This document shows, piece after piece, positions 29,933-38,170 of a stretch of DNA of 64,000 bases. The DNA lies in NCBI RefSeq assembly GCF_014851815.1, contig NZ_JACVAJ010000001.1, forward strand, positions 62,001 through 126,000. Reading direction: 5' to 3'. Position numbers and translations under genes: made by a program. Every line of letters begins with the position of its first letter. The first letter of the stretch is position 1. The notes beneath the pieces are model-generated. The model saw nothing but the letters and a program-made list of their open reading frames with translations, ran no database searches and was not told the DNA's origin. This stretch comes from Pseudoxanthomonas sp. PXM01 (GTDB lineage: Bacteria; Pseudomonadota; Gammaproteobacteria; Xanthomonadales; Xanthomonadaceae).

Positions 29933-32353
29933 ATGCCCGCCCAGACCGCCCTGATCCGTCGCCATGCCGACGAGGCCTCCCTGCTGCCCACGGCCACCGC
30001 CGATGGCAGTGCGCTGGCCGAGCGCCTTGCCGGCAAGTACCACGATCGGGTGACCGGGCAATTCGTCATTCCCGCACGCGAGGGACGCTACGAGATGCTG
30101 CCCGACGACCTGCCGGCCGCGTTGGTGGCTGCGTTGCGCCAGCGCGGCATCGAACGCCTGTATTCGCACCAGGCCGAGGCGTGGCGGCAGGCGCAGGCCG
30201 GCGATCATCTCGCCGTCGTCACCCCGACGGCCTCGGGCAAGTCGCTGTGCTACACGCTGCCGGTGGTCGCGTCGGCGCTGTCCAAGCGCGGCAAGGCGCT
30301 CTACCTGTTCCCGACCAAGGCGCTGGCGCAGGACCAGGTGGCGGAACTGCTCGACCTGAGCAAGGCCGGCGACCTCGGCCTGAAGGCGTTCACCTTCGAC
30401 GGCGACACGCCGGGCGATGCGCGCCAGGCGATCCGCCTGCATGGCGACATCGTGGTCAGCAATCCGGACATGCTGCACCAGGCCATCCTGCCGCACCACA
30501 CCAAGTGGGCACAGTTCTTCGAGAACCTGCGCTACGTGGTGATCGACGAAGTGCATACGTATCGCGGCGTGTTCGGCAGCCATGTCGCCAACGTGCTGCG
30601 AAGGCTCAAGCGGGTCTGCGCGTTCTACGGTGCCACGCCGCAGTTCATCGTCTGCTCGGCCACCATCGGCAACCCGCAGGCACATGCCGAGGCGTTGCTG
30701 GAGCTGCCGGTGCACGCGATCACCGAGTCGGGGGCGCCCAGCGGCGAGAAGCACGTGCTGCTGTGGAATCCGCCGGTGGTCAATCCCGACCTGGGCCTGC
30801 GCGCGTCGGCGCGCTCGCAGAGCAACCGCATTGCGCGGCTGGCGATCAAGGCGGGGTTGAAGACGCTGGTATTCGCGCAGTCGCGCACGATGGTCGAGGT
30901 GCTGACCAAGTACCTGAAGGACGTGTTCGACAGCGATCCGCGGTTGCCGGCGCGCATCCGCGCGTATCGCGGCGGCTATCTGCCGACCGAACGGCGCGAG
31001 GCCGAACGCGCGATGCGCGACGGCCGCGTGGACGGGATCATTTCCACGTCGGCGCTGGAACTGGGCGTGGACATCGGCAGCCTGGATGCGGTGGTGCTGA
31101 ACGGCTATCCGGGCTCCATCGCGGCGACGTGGCAGCGCTTCGGCCGGGCAGGGCGACGCCAGCAGGCCTCGCTGGGCATCCTGGTGGCGAGTTCGCAGCC
31201 ACTGGACCAGTACGTGGTGCGGCATCCGGAGTTCTTCGCCGACAGCCCGCCGGAACACGCGCGCATTGCGCCCGACCAGCCGATGATCCTGCTCGACCAT
31301 GTGCGTTGCGCCGCCTTCGAGCTGCCGTTCCTGGCCGGCGAACCGTTCGGGCCGATCGATCCGTCGCCGTTCCTGCAACTGCTGGACGAGGACAGCGTGG
31401 TCCATCGCGAAGGCGACCGCTACGAGTGGATCGCCGACAGCTATCCGGCCAATGCGGTCAGCCTGCGCTCGGTGGCCGATGGCAACTTCGTCGTCGTGGA
31501 CCGTACCGATGGCCGCCAGGTGATCATCGCCGAGGTCGATTTCAGCGCGGCGCCACTGACGCTGTACGAAGGCGCCATCCACATGATCCAGTCCACTCCC
31601 TACCAGGTGGAACGGCTGGACTGGGAAGGCCGCAAGGCCTACGTCACCCGCACGCACGTGGATTATTACACCGATGCGATCGACTACACCAAGCTGAAGG
31701 TGCTGGAGCGTTTCGACGGTTGCATCGCCGGGCAGGGCACCTGCCACCATGGCGAAGTGCATGTGGTGCGGCGCGTGGCCGGCTACAAGAAGATCCGCTA
31801 CTACACGCACGAGAACATCGGCTACGGCCCGGTGAACCTGCCCGACCAGGAGATGCACACCACCAGCCTGTGGTGGCAGCTGCCGCCCGCGCTGCTGGAA
31901 TCCGCGTTCGAATCGCGGCAGGAGGCACTGGACGGTTTCCTGGGTGCCGCGTACGCGCTGCATGTCGCGGCTACCGTCGCGGTGATGGCGGAAGGGCGCG
32001 ACCTGCAGAAGGCCGTCGGCGACGGTGATGGTGCGTGGTTCGCGCTGCCCGACACGCAAGGGCGGGGCCAGTTGCGCGGCACGGAGAGCCAGGTGCTGTC
32101 GCCCGTGTCGGGTGAGCGCTTCATCCCGACGGCCTATCTGTACGACAACTACCCAGGTGGCATCGGCCTGAGCGAACCGTTGTGGCGGCGCCAGCGCGAA
32201 CTGGTGCAACGGGCGGTGCAGCTGGTGTCCTCGTGCGACTGCCGGGGCGGCTGTCCAGCCTGCGTGGGTCCGGTGTTGGCGAACGACGAGGACGCCGAGA
32301 CCACGCCACGCGCGTTGGCGGCACGCGTGTTGCGACTGCTGGATGCGGCATGA
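29933..32353 (+). CDS. mrfA: Hrq1/MrfA-type superfamily 2 DNA helicase with DUF1998 region
   Basis: An 806-residue DEAD/DEAH-box helicase: Q-type motif (LYSHQAEAW), Walker A TPTASGKS (97-104), DEVH (205-208), CSATIGNP, and helicase C motifs (TSALELGVDIG, QRFGRAGRR). The C-terminal region (about 470-800) is the DUF1998 part and ends with a four-cysteine cluster, C768-X-C770-X3-C774-X2-C777. This layout matches MrfA of Bacillus subtilis, which acts with the exonuclease MrfB in mitomycin-lesion repair, and yeast Hrq1. The overlap with the exonuclease gene (ATGA) supports the pairing. The symbol is by analogy. Confidence 0.85.
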   Translation: MPAQTALIRRHADEASLLPTATADGSALAERLAGKYHDRVTGQFVIPAREGRYEMLPDDLPAALVAALRQRGIERLYSHQAEAWRQAQAGDHLAVVTPTASGKSLCYTLPVVASALSKRGKALYLFPTKALAQDQVAELLDLSKAGDLGLKAFTFDGDTPGDARQAIRLHGDIVVSNPDMLHQAILPHHTKWAQFFENLRYVVIDEVHTYRGVFGSHVANVLRRLKRVCAFYGATPQFIVCSATIGNPQAHAEALLELPVHAITESGAPSGEKHVLLWNPPVVNPDLGLRASARSQSNRIARLAIKAGLKTLVFAQSRTMVEVLTKYLKDVFDSDPRLPARIRAYRGGYLPTERREAERAMRDGRVDGIISTSALELGVDIGSLDAVVLNGYPGSIAATWQRFGRAGRRQQASLGILVASSQPLDQYVVRHPEFFADSPPEHARIAPDQPMILLDHVRCAAFELPFLAGEPFGPIDPSPFLQLLDEDSVVHREGDRYEWIADSYPANAVSLRSVADGNFVVVDRTDGRQVIIAEVDFSAAPLTLYEGAIHMIQSTPYQVERLDWEGRKAYVTRTHVDYYTDAIDYTKLKVLERFDGCIAGQGTCHHGEVHVVRRVAGYKKIRYYTHENIGYGPVNLPDQEMHTTSLWWQLPPALLESAFESRQEALDGFLGAAYALHVAATVAVMAEGRDLQKAVGDGDGAWFALPDTQGRGQLRGTESQVLSPVSGERFIPTAYLYDNYPGGIGLSEPLWRRQRELVQRAVQLVSSCDCRGGCPACVGPVLANDEDAETTPRALAARVLRLLDAA

Positions 32354-33216
32354 GCGTCAGCCTGGAGAAACTGCAGCGGTTGCGGAAGCAGGCCGGGCAC
32401 GGCAGCACCGTGACGTCGCCGGTGCCTTTGCCGCCCGTGCACGATCCGTTGCCTGCGTTGCGCCGCATGCTGTGCATTCGGGAACGCGCTGCGTTGCCGG
32501 CGGTTGCCCGCGTGCGCGATCGTGCGCTGCCGGGCGACGAGATCGCGCCGGGCCTGCTGTTGCTGGAACAGGTGTTGCCGTTTGACGCGGTGCCATCGCA
32601 GGTCGACGGCACGTTCGCGCGGACGGGTGATTTGCCGACGGGAAGCATGCTGTTCTTCGATACCGAAACCACCGGCCTGTCCGGCGGCACCGGCACGCGC
32701 GCCTTCATGGTGGGCGCGTCGGACTTCGTGCCCGGTGGATTGCGCGTGCGCCAGTTGCTGATCACGCACCTGTCGGCCGAGCCGGCGATGCTGCGCGAAT
32801 TCTCGCGTTGGCTGGCGGAGGACACGCGGCTGGTCAGCTACAACGGGCGCTGCTACGACGCGCCGCTGCTGGCCGCGCGCTACCGGTTGGCACGGCAGGG
32901 CACGCCGCTGGCCGGCATCGAGCACCTCGACCTGCTGTTCCCGACGCGCCGGCGCTACCGCGGCGTGTGGGAGAACTGCCGGCTGGCGACCATCGAACAC
33001 CGCGCGCTCGGCATCGTGCGCGAGGACGACCTGCCGGGGTCGGAGGCACCTGGAGCGTGGCTGCAGTACCTGCGCGGCGGCGATGCGGGCCTGCTGCGGC
33101 GCGTGCTGCAGCACAACTTCCAGGACGTGGTGACGCTGGCGCACCTGCTGCTGCATCTGTCTGCGCCGAACGAGGCGCGACCGGATGGAAGCGTATTTAC
33201 TTGCATCCCGCCTTGA
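32350..33216 (+). CDS. mrfB: MrfB-like RNase H-fold exonuclease
   Basis: A 288-residue DEDDh-type exonuclease domain protein (YprB family). Catalytic residues visible: Asp104 and Glu106 in FFDTETTGLSGG, the Exo II aspartate in YNGRCYDAPLL, and His/Asp in HNFQDVVTLAHLL near the end. The first hundred residues are a less conserved lead (SLEKLQRLRKQAG). It is translationally coupled to the helicase (ATGA overlap at 32350-32353), as expected for a helicase-nuclease excision pair. No LexA2-like operator is upstream. Confidence 0.82.
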   Translation: MSVSLEKLQRLRKQAGHGSTVTSPVPLPPVHDPLPALRRMLCIRERAALPAVARVRDRALPGDEIAPGLLLLEQVLPFDAVPSQVDGTFARTGDLPTGSMLFFDTETTGLSGGTGTRAFMVGASDFVPGGLRVRQLLITHLSAEPAMLREFSRWLAEDTRLVSYNGRCYDAPLLAARYRLARQGTPLAGIEHLDLLFPTRRRYRGVWENCRLATIEHRALGIVREDDLPGSEAPGAWLQYLRGGDAGLLRRVLQHNFQDVVTLAHLLLHLSAPNEARPDGSVFTCIPP

Positions 33217-33301
33217 CCTTGCGCGGGGGCGGGCGGATGCTGGCTGCGTCGGAACCCCACCAAGACGCACTGCCTGTCCGCCCTGCCACAGGAGCCGTCC
33301 C

Positions 33302-34123
33302 ATGCCTCGTCCCGTCGTCCTCTGCCTGCTGCTCGCAGGCACGTCGTTCACCGCCGTCGCGCAGGACACGTTGCCGCCCGTCGATCGCTTCTACGTCGGG
33401 GCAGGGCGCTACTGGGCCGACCATGATCTCGACACCCGCTGGGATGCCAGCGATGGCTCAATGGGCACGCACGTCAACTTCCAGCGCGACCTCGGCTTCG
33501 TCGACCGCCAGGATGCGCTGGTCTGGAACATCGGCGGCAGTGTCGGCGAGGAGCGGCGACACAAGGTCGATGCCTTCGGCTACGACTACGACGATGACAC
33601 GGCGCGGCTGCTGGACCGCACACTGCTGATCGGCGACAACGCCTATCCGGTCGATGCGGACCTGGCCGGCACCCTGGACCTGAAGATCACGGGCGTGTCC
33701 TACACGTGGTTCTTCCACCACGATGGCCAGCGTGCGTTTGGCATGGGCCTGGGCGCGATGCGCTACGACGTCGACATCGATCTCGATGCGACGGCGGTGG
33801 TGGCGGGCGCGCCGGTCGCCTATGCCAACACGCTGTCCGAGGACGAGTGGGCGCCGATGCTGCGCGCCGAGTATGCGCATGCGCTGTCGGCCCACTGGCG
33901 GTGGGGCGCGTCGCTGGCCTACACGAAGAAGGCCGGTGGCAACGTCACCGGCGATGCGCGCGACGTCCAGGTGCGGCTGGAGTACTTCCCGTGGCAGCAC
34001 GTCGGATTCTCGCTGCGCTACAACTACAACGATGTCGACCTGGATTTCGAACGCGCGCGCTTCGACGGGAACCTGAACCTCAACAATCGCGGGCCGCAGT
34101 TGCTGGCGATGTTGCGCTTCTGA
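33302..34123 (+). CDS. outer-membrane beta-barrel protein, OmpW/OprF-like size, unknown role
   Basis: A 273-residue protein with signal peptide MPRPVVLCLLLAGTSFTAVAQ and alternating amphipathic strands (RFYVGAGRYWAD, ITGVSYTWFFH, AFGMGLGAMRYDVDIDL, WRWGASLAYTKK, VGFSLRYNYNDVDL) ending with phenylalanine (LLAMLRF), the outer-membrane assembly signature. Probably an 8-10 strand barrel with no known ligand. It lies alone between the repair pair and the HDOD gene. Confidence 0.75.
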   Translation: MPRPVVLCLLLAGTSFTAVAQDTLPPVDRFYVGAGRYWADHDLDTRWDASDGSMGTHVNFQRDLGFVDRQDALVWNIGGSVGEERRHKVDAFGYDYDDDTARLLDRTLLIGDNAYPVDADLAGTLDLKITGVSYTWFFHHDGQRAFGMGLGAMRYDVDIDLDATAVVAGAPVAYANTLSEDEWAPMLRAEYAHALSAHWRWGASLAYTKKAGGNVTGDARDVQVRLEYFPWQHVGFSLRYNYNDVDLDFERARFDGNLNLNNRGPQLLAMLRF

Positions 34124-34297
34124 AACACCGTCTGTCGGGGCTGCACCGACAGCGGAGTGTGAAGGGTTGCGCATTCCCGGCATCGCGCCTCAAGAATGCA
34201 TCGGTACGGCCGACACCCTTGCTAGATTCCATTGGTCCGTGCGTCCCCGAGCGGGAGGCGCGCATTGAACTTGCAAGAAAAACAAAGGGGACGTGCC

Positions 34298-35419
34298 TTG
34301 CGCATTCTTTACGTTGGCGACACCGCCTGCCTGCCTGACGATCTGGCCGATTACATCGGCGACATGGGCGACGAGTGGACCGTCGAATCGGTGGCCGATG
34401 GCAAGTCGGCCATGTTCGCGGTGGCCAACGGCCCGGTCGACGTGGTGATGGTGGGGCCGGCGCTGTCCGACCTGCCGCCGGCCACGCTGCTGGGCCAGAT
34501 CCGTACGCTGCGTCCGGAAACCATCCGCATCGCGCTGCTGGAAGGTAGCGCCGACAGCCTGGCCGCCCCGATCAAGCTGATCGGCGTGGCGCACCGCTTC
34601 CTGCCGTTGCCGCTGACGTCGGAGACGGTGCTGGAGTCGATCCACAGCCTGGAAGAACTGCGCGACCTGCTGGACAGCCCGCGCCTGCGCCGTGCGATCG
34701 GCCGCGTCGAACACCTGCCGTCGCCGCCGCACCTCTACTTCGCGCTGACGCGTGCGCTGGAAGAGGACGAGGGCACGGCCAACGATATCGCCAAGCTGGT
34801 GTCCGGCGATCCGGCCATCGCCGCCAAGGTGCTGCAGCTGTGCAACTCGGCCTACTTCTCCAATGGCCGTTCGGTCACCGACCTGCGGGCCGCGGTGACA
34901 CGGCTGGGCCTGGGGACGCTGCGCGACCTGGTGCTGGCCAGCGAGGTGTTCTCGATGAAGACCACCTCCGGTGTCGATCGTGCCGCCCTGCAGCACCGCG
35001 CGCTGCTGGCTTCGCGCCTGGCGGCGAAGATCCTGCCACGCACCAGTTCCGAACTCGGCGCCACCGCGGCGCTGCTGGCCGATATCGGTCTGCTGCTGCC
35101 GGGCGTGCGCGATGAGCGCGACACGCCGGCCGCCGAGGACGACGACCGTCCGGGCCACACCGAGGCGGGCGCCTACCTGCTGGGCCTGTGGGGCCTGCCG
35201 ATGCCGATCGTCGAAGCGGTGGCGTTCCACCGCCAGCCGCAGCGTTCCAGCCTGCGCAGCTTCTGGGTGCCGGGCGCCGTGCACGTGGCCGGCGCGCTGG
35301 CCAGCAACGAGCCGGTGGACGAGGGCTACCTGAAGTCGCTGGGCGTGCTGGACCAGCTGCCCAACTGGCGGCAGATGGCCGAAACCATGGTCGAGCGCGC
35401 CGAGGAACAGGCCGCCTGA
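34298..35419 (+). CDS. HDOD-domain protein with degenerate receiver
   Basis: About 373 residues from a TTG at 34298 preceded by AAGGGG (MRILYVGDTAC). Another TTG at 34265 with GGGAGG upstream would add 11 residues; the choice is open. The N-terminal 120 residues have the receiver fold, but the phosphoacceptor position is lost (VVMVGPALSDLPP) and the conserved lysine is replaced (RFLPLPL), so it cannot be phosphorylated in the usual way. The C-terminal HDOD domain (about 130-330) has ALEEDEGTANDIAKLVSGDPAIAAKVLQLCNSAYF. Such proteins act in signalling; the target here is unknown. Confidence 0.8.
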   Translation: MRILYVGDTACLPDDLADYIGDMGDEWTVESVADGKSAMFAVANGPVDVVMVGPALSDLPPATLLGQIRTLRPETIRIALLEGSADSLAAPIKLIGVAHRFLPLPLTSETVLESIHSLEELRDLLDSPRLRRAIGRVEHLPSPPHLYFALTRALEEDEGTANDIAKLVSGDPAIAAKVLQLCNSAYFSNGRSVTDLRAAVTRLGLGTLRDLVLASEVFSMKTTSGVDRAALQHRALLASRLAAKILPRTSSELGATAALLADIGLLLPGVRDERDTPAAEDDDRPGHTEAGAYLLGLWGLPMPIVEAVAFHRQPQRSSLRSFWVPGAVHVAGALASNEPVDEGYLKSLGVLDQLPNWRQMAETMVERAEEQAA

Positions 35420-35488
35420 CGGCCTCAGTCGTGGGGCGCCGCTAGCCGATACACGGCGGCTCCGCCAGTCTCGCCCTGAGCGACGGAA

Positions 35489-35508
35489 GGGTGTACAAAT
35501 GTACACCC
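35489..35508. promoter_or_regulatory. LexA2 operator of the imuABC cassette
   Basis: GGGTGTAC-AAAT-GTACACCC, a perfect 8-bp dyad with core TGTACAAATGTACA (35492-35505), abuts the lexA ATG at 35509. This is the known LexA2-type recognition sequence of Xanthomonas imu cassettes. Its place between the GGAAGG and the start codon means bound LexA would block initiation directly. Confidence 0.88.
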
Positions 35509-36114
35509 ATGAGCCCCGTCGACCTGCCTCCCCAACGTGCCGCCGTGCTGGCCTTCCTGCGCCGGGAGCTGGCGGCCGGGCGCGCGCCCAGCCTGGCGGA
35601 CATCGCCGATGCGTTCGGCTTCGCCTCCCGCAACGCCGCGCAGAAGCATGTGCAGGCGCTGGTGGCCGACGGCCTGCTGGAGCAGGCGCCCGGCCAGAAA
35701 CGTGGCCTGCGCCTGCCCGGTGGCATGGCGGACCTGCTGCCGTTGCCGGTACTGGGGCGCGTCGCCGCCGGCCAGCCGATCGGCGCCGACATCGGCCTGG
35801 ACGAGCAGCTGTGGCTGGACCGCCGGCTGTTCTCGCCGCAGCCGGATTACCTGTTGAAGGTGCAGGGCGATTCGATGATCGACGACGGCATCGTCGATGG
35901 CGATCTGGTCGGCGTCCATCGCACCCCGGACGCGCGCGACGGACAGACCGTCGTCGCGCGCATCGACGGCGAACTGACCATCAAGCGCCTGCAGCGCGAA
36001 CGCCGCCGCATCCGCCTGCTGCCGCGCAATCCCACGCACGCGCCCATCGACGTGCAGCCCGGACAGGACTTCGCCATCGAAGGCGTGTACTGCGGCCTGG
36101 TGCGACGCGGCTGA
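35509..36114 (+). CDS. lexA2: LexA-type SOS repressor of the mutagenesis cassette
   Basis: A 201-residue repressor: N-terminal winged-helix DNA-binding domain (about 1-65, FGFASRNAAQKHVQAL), Ala87-Gly88 cleavage site in VLGRVAAGQPI, and a catalytic Ser122 (GDSMIDDG) with Lys159 (GELTIKRL). Cleavage during DNA damage relieves repression. The start is the ATG at 35509; an in-frame GTG at 35491 lies inside the operator palindrome and is rejected. It opens the tight operon lexA2-imuA-imuB-dnaE2 and should repress itself and the three genes behind it. Confidence 0.93.
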   Translation: MSPVDLPPQRAAVLAFLRRELAAGRAPSLADIADAFGFASRNAAQKHVQALVADGLLEQAPGQKRGLRLPGGMADLLPLPVLGRVAAGQPIGADIGLDEQLWLDRRLFSPQPDYLLKVQGDSMIDDGIVDGDLVGVHRTPDARDGQTVVARIDGELTIKRLQRERRRIRLLPRNPTHAPIDVQPGQDFAIEGVYCGLVRRG

Positions 36115-36115
36115 G

Positions 36116-36742
36116 ATGGGCGCCGTCGTCGCCCTCGACACGTTGCTGGCGGCGCGCACGCTGTGGCATGCCGGGCGCAGCGCGGCCATCGCCGCCGACG
36201 GTGAGCCCACCGGACACGATGCGCTCGATGCCTTGCTGCCGCAGGGCGGCTGGCCACGACGTTCCCTGACCGAACTGCTGTTGCCCGCCGACGGTGTGGG
36301 CGAATTGGCGCTGCTGCTGCCCACGCTGTCGCGGATGACCCAGGCCGGCAGCACGGTGGCGGTGATCGCACCGCCGTATGTCCCGTATGCGCCGGCATGG
36401 CAGGCCGCCGGTGTTGACCTGTCGCTGCTGGAAATCGTCGACGCCGCGCCACGCGATGCGTTGTGGGCGTTCGAGCAATGCCTGCGCAGTGGCGCCTGCG
36501 CCGCTGTGCTGGGGTGGCCGGCGCATGCCGACGGGCCTGCGCTGCGCCGCCTGCAGGTGGCCGCCGACAGCGGCGAATGCCTGGGTTTCGCACTGCGCGA
36601 CCGTCGCCATGCCGCCAATCCCTCGGCCGCCGCGTTACGACTGGAAGCCGTCAGCGATGCGCATGGCGGCAGTACCTGGCAGGTGCGCAAATGCCGCGGC
36701 GGGCCGGCGCCCGCGCAGTCGTTCGCGCTGGTCGCGCATTGA
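36116..36742 (+). CDS. imuA: ImuA, translesion-synthesis cassette protein (SulA/RecA-like)
   Basis: A 208-residue protein, 1 bp after the lexA2 stop. Its sequence (ALDALLPQGGWPRRSLTELLLPADGVGELALLLP) is the ImuA/SulA-like RecA-fold lineage, but no P-loop GKT is present, as is usual for ImuA. It forms part of the error-prone mutasome with ImuB and DnaE2. Position in the cassette is the strongest evidence. Confidence 0.9.
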   Translation: MGAVVALDTLLAARTLWHAGRSAAIAADGEPTGHDALDALLPQGGWPRRSLTELLLPADGVGELALLLPTLSRMTQAGSTVAVIAPPYVPYAPAWQAAGVDLSLLEIVDAAPRDALWAFEQCLRSGACAAVLGWPAHADGPALRRLQVAADSGECLGFALRDRRHAANPSAAALRLEAVSDAHGGSTWQVRKCRGGPAPAQSFALVAH

Positions 36743-36751
36743 GGCGGGCGC

Positions 36752-38170
36752 ATGCTCTGGGCCTGTGTACTGCTGCCGCAGCTGGCGCTGGACGCCGTCC
36801 TCCGGCGTCTGCCCGATCCTGACGCGCCGCTGGCGCTGGTCGGTGGTCCCCTGCAATTGCGCACCCTGCATGCGGTGAATGCATCCGCCGCACAGTCGGG
36901 CCTTCGTGCTGGCATGCGCCTGACCGCCGCGCACGCGCTGCTGCCGGAGTTCGCGATGGTCGAGCACGATCCGTCGGCGGAAGCGCGCTGGCAGCGTTTC
37001 CTCGCGTCATGGGCATACCGGCACAGCTCGCTGGTCAGTGCGCAGTGGCCGGGTTGCCTGGTGCTGGAAGTGCGCGCCAGTTTCCGCCTGCTGGGACCGT
37101 GGCCGCGCATCGAGGCGCGGCTGCGCGAGGAACTCGGCGCGCTCGGCTTCCAGCACCGCATCGCCCTGGCGCCCACGCCGCGTGCGGCGCACGTGTTCGC
37201 TGGCCTGCGCGACGGCTTGGCGATGATGCAGGCCGAGGGGATGGCGGACCTGTTGGATCGCGTGCCAGTGCGACGCGCACGACTGCCGGACGACAATGGC
37301 GAGCGCCTGCACCGCATGGGCATCCGCGACCTGCGGACGTTGCGCGGGCTGCCGCGCGACAGCCTGCGTCGCCGTTTCGGCCTGCCGGTGCTGGAACACC
37401 TGGATCGCCTGTACGGGCAGACCGACGATCCGCTGGCGTACTACGCGCCGCCGGATCACTTCGATGCGCGCATCGAACTCGGCTACGAAGTCGAGAGCCA
37501 CATGGCGCTGCTGTTCCCGCTGCGCCGCCTGATCGGCGACCTGTGCACCTATCTGTCGATCCGCGACGGCGGTGTGCAGCGCTTCGTGCTACGGCTGGAG
37601 CACGAGGAAGGCCATACCGATGTCGAAGTCGGCCTGCTGGCCGCCGAACGCGAACCGGCGATGCTGTTCGAGTTGACCCGCAACCGGCTGGAACGCGTGC
37701 AGATCGACCGGCCGGTGGTCGGCGTGCGCCTGCTGGCGCGCGAACTGCCGCCGTTCGTGCCGGCGGCGCGCGACCTGTTCGATACGCGCCCGCAACAGCA
37801 GCTGCCATGGCCGCAGCTGCGCGAACGGTTGCGCGCGCGCCTGGGCGATGACGCGGTGTACCGGGTAGCGCCGGCCGGCGATCCGCGCCCCGAACGTGCG
37901 TGGCGCCGTGTGCAGGGCGACGGCACGCGTATTGCCATGGCGCCGGTGCGTCCGCCACGGCCGGCCTGGCTGCTACCGCAGCCGGTGCCGCTGCGCGATC
38001 CGCATCCGCGCATCGTCTCCGGCCCCGAGCGGCTTGAAAGCGGCTGGTGGGACGGTGAGGACGCACGCCGCGACTACTACGTGCTGGAAACCTCGCAGGG
38101 CCAGCGCGCCTGGGCGTTCGCGCCGCCGGGCGAGCAGGGCGGCTGGATGCTGCATGGGTGGTTCGCGTGA
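36752..38170 (+). CDS. imuB: ImuB, inactive Y-family polymerase-like mutasome hub
   Basis: A 472-residue Y-family DNA polymerase homolog. The expected catalytic DxD/SxDE acidic residues are not apparent ([31 protein letters not shown]), which agrees with ImuB being catalytically dead. The little-finger region is present and a QQQLPW segment (about 349-354) is a candidate beta-clamp-binding motif. The C terminus ends in [10 protein letters not shown]. It overlaps dnaE2 by the GTGA junction. Its role is to bring DnaE2 to the clamp. Confidence 0.92.
   Translation: MLWACVLLPQLALDAVLRRLPDPDAPLALVGGPLQLRTLHAVNASAAQSGLRAGMRLTAAHALLPEFAMVEHDPSAEARWQRFLASWAYRHSSLVSAQWPGCLVLEVRASFRLLGPWPRIEARLREELGALGFQHRIALAPTPRAAHVFAGLRDGLAMMQAEGMADLLDRVPVRRARLPDDNGERLHRMGIRDLRTLRGLPRDSLRRRFGLPVLEHLDRLYGQTDDPLAYYAPPDHFDARIELGYEVESHMALLFPLRRLIGDLCTYLSIRDGGVQRFVLRLEHEEGHTDVEVGLLAAEREPAMLFELTRNRLERVQIDRPVVGVRLLARELPPFVPAARDLFDTRPQQQLPWPQLRERLRARLGDDAVYRVAPAGDPRPERAWRRVQGDGTRIAMAPVRPPRPAWLLPQPVPLRDPHPRIVSGPERLESGWWDGEDARRDYYVLETSQGQRAWAFAPPGEQGGWMLHGWFA

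Noticed and set aside
29798-32209. 803-codon minus-strand open frame opposite the helicase gene
   Set aside because: Antisense shadow of a conserved helicase; composition is Arg/His/Gln-rich as expected from reversed GC-rich codons.
35445-35452. GCCGATAC as a further sigma-28 -10 element
   Set aside because: No TAAA-like -35 sequence occurs at the required 11-bp spacing.
35491-35508. GTG at 35491 as lexA2 start
   Set aside because: It is inside the operator palindrome; the added residues are just the translated operator, and MSPVDLPPQRAAVL from 35509 fits LexA.
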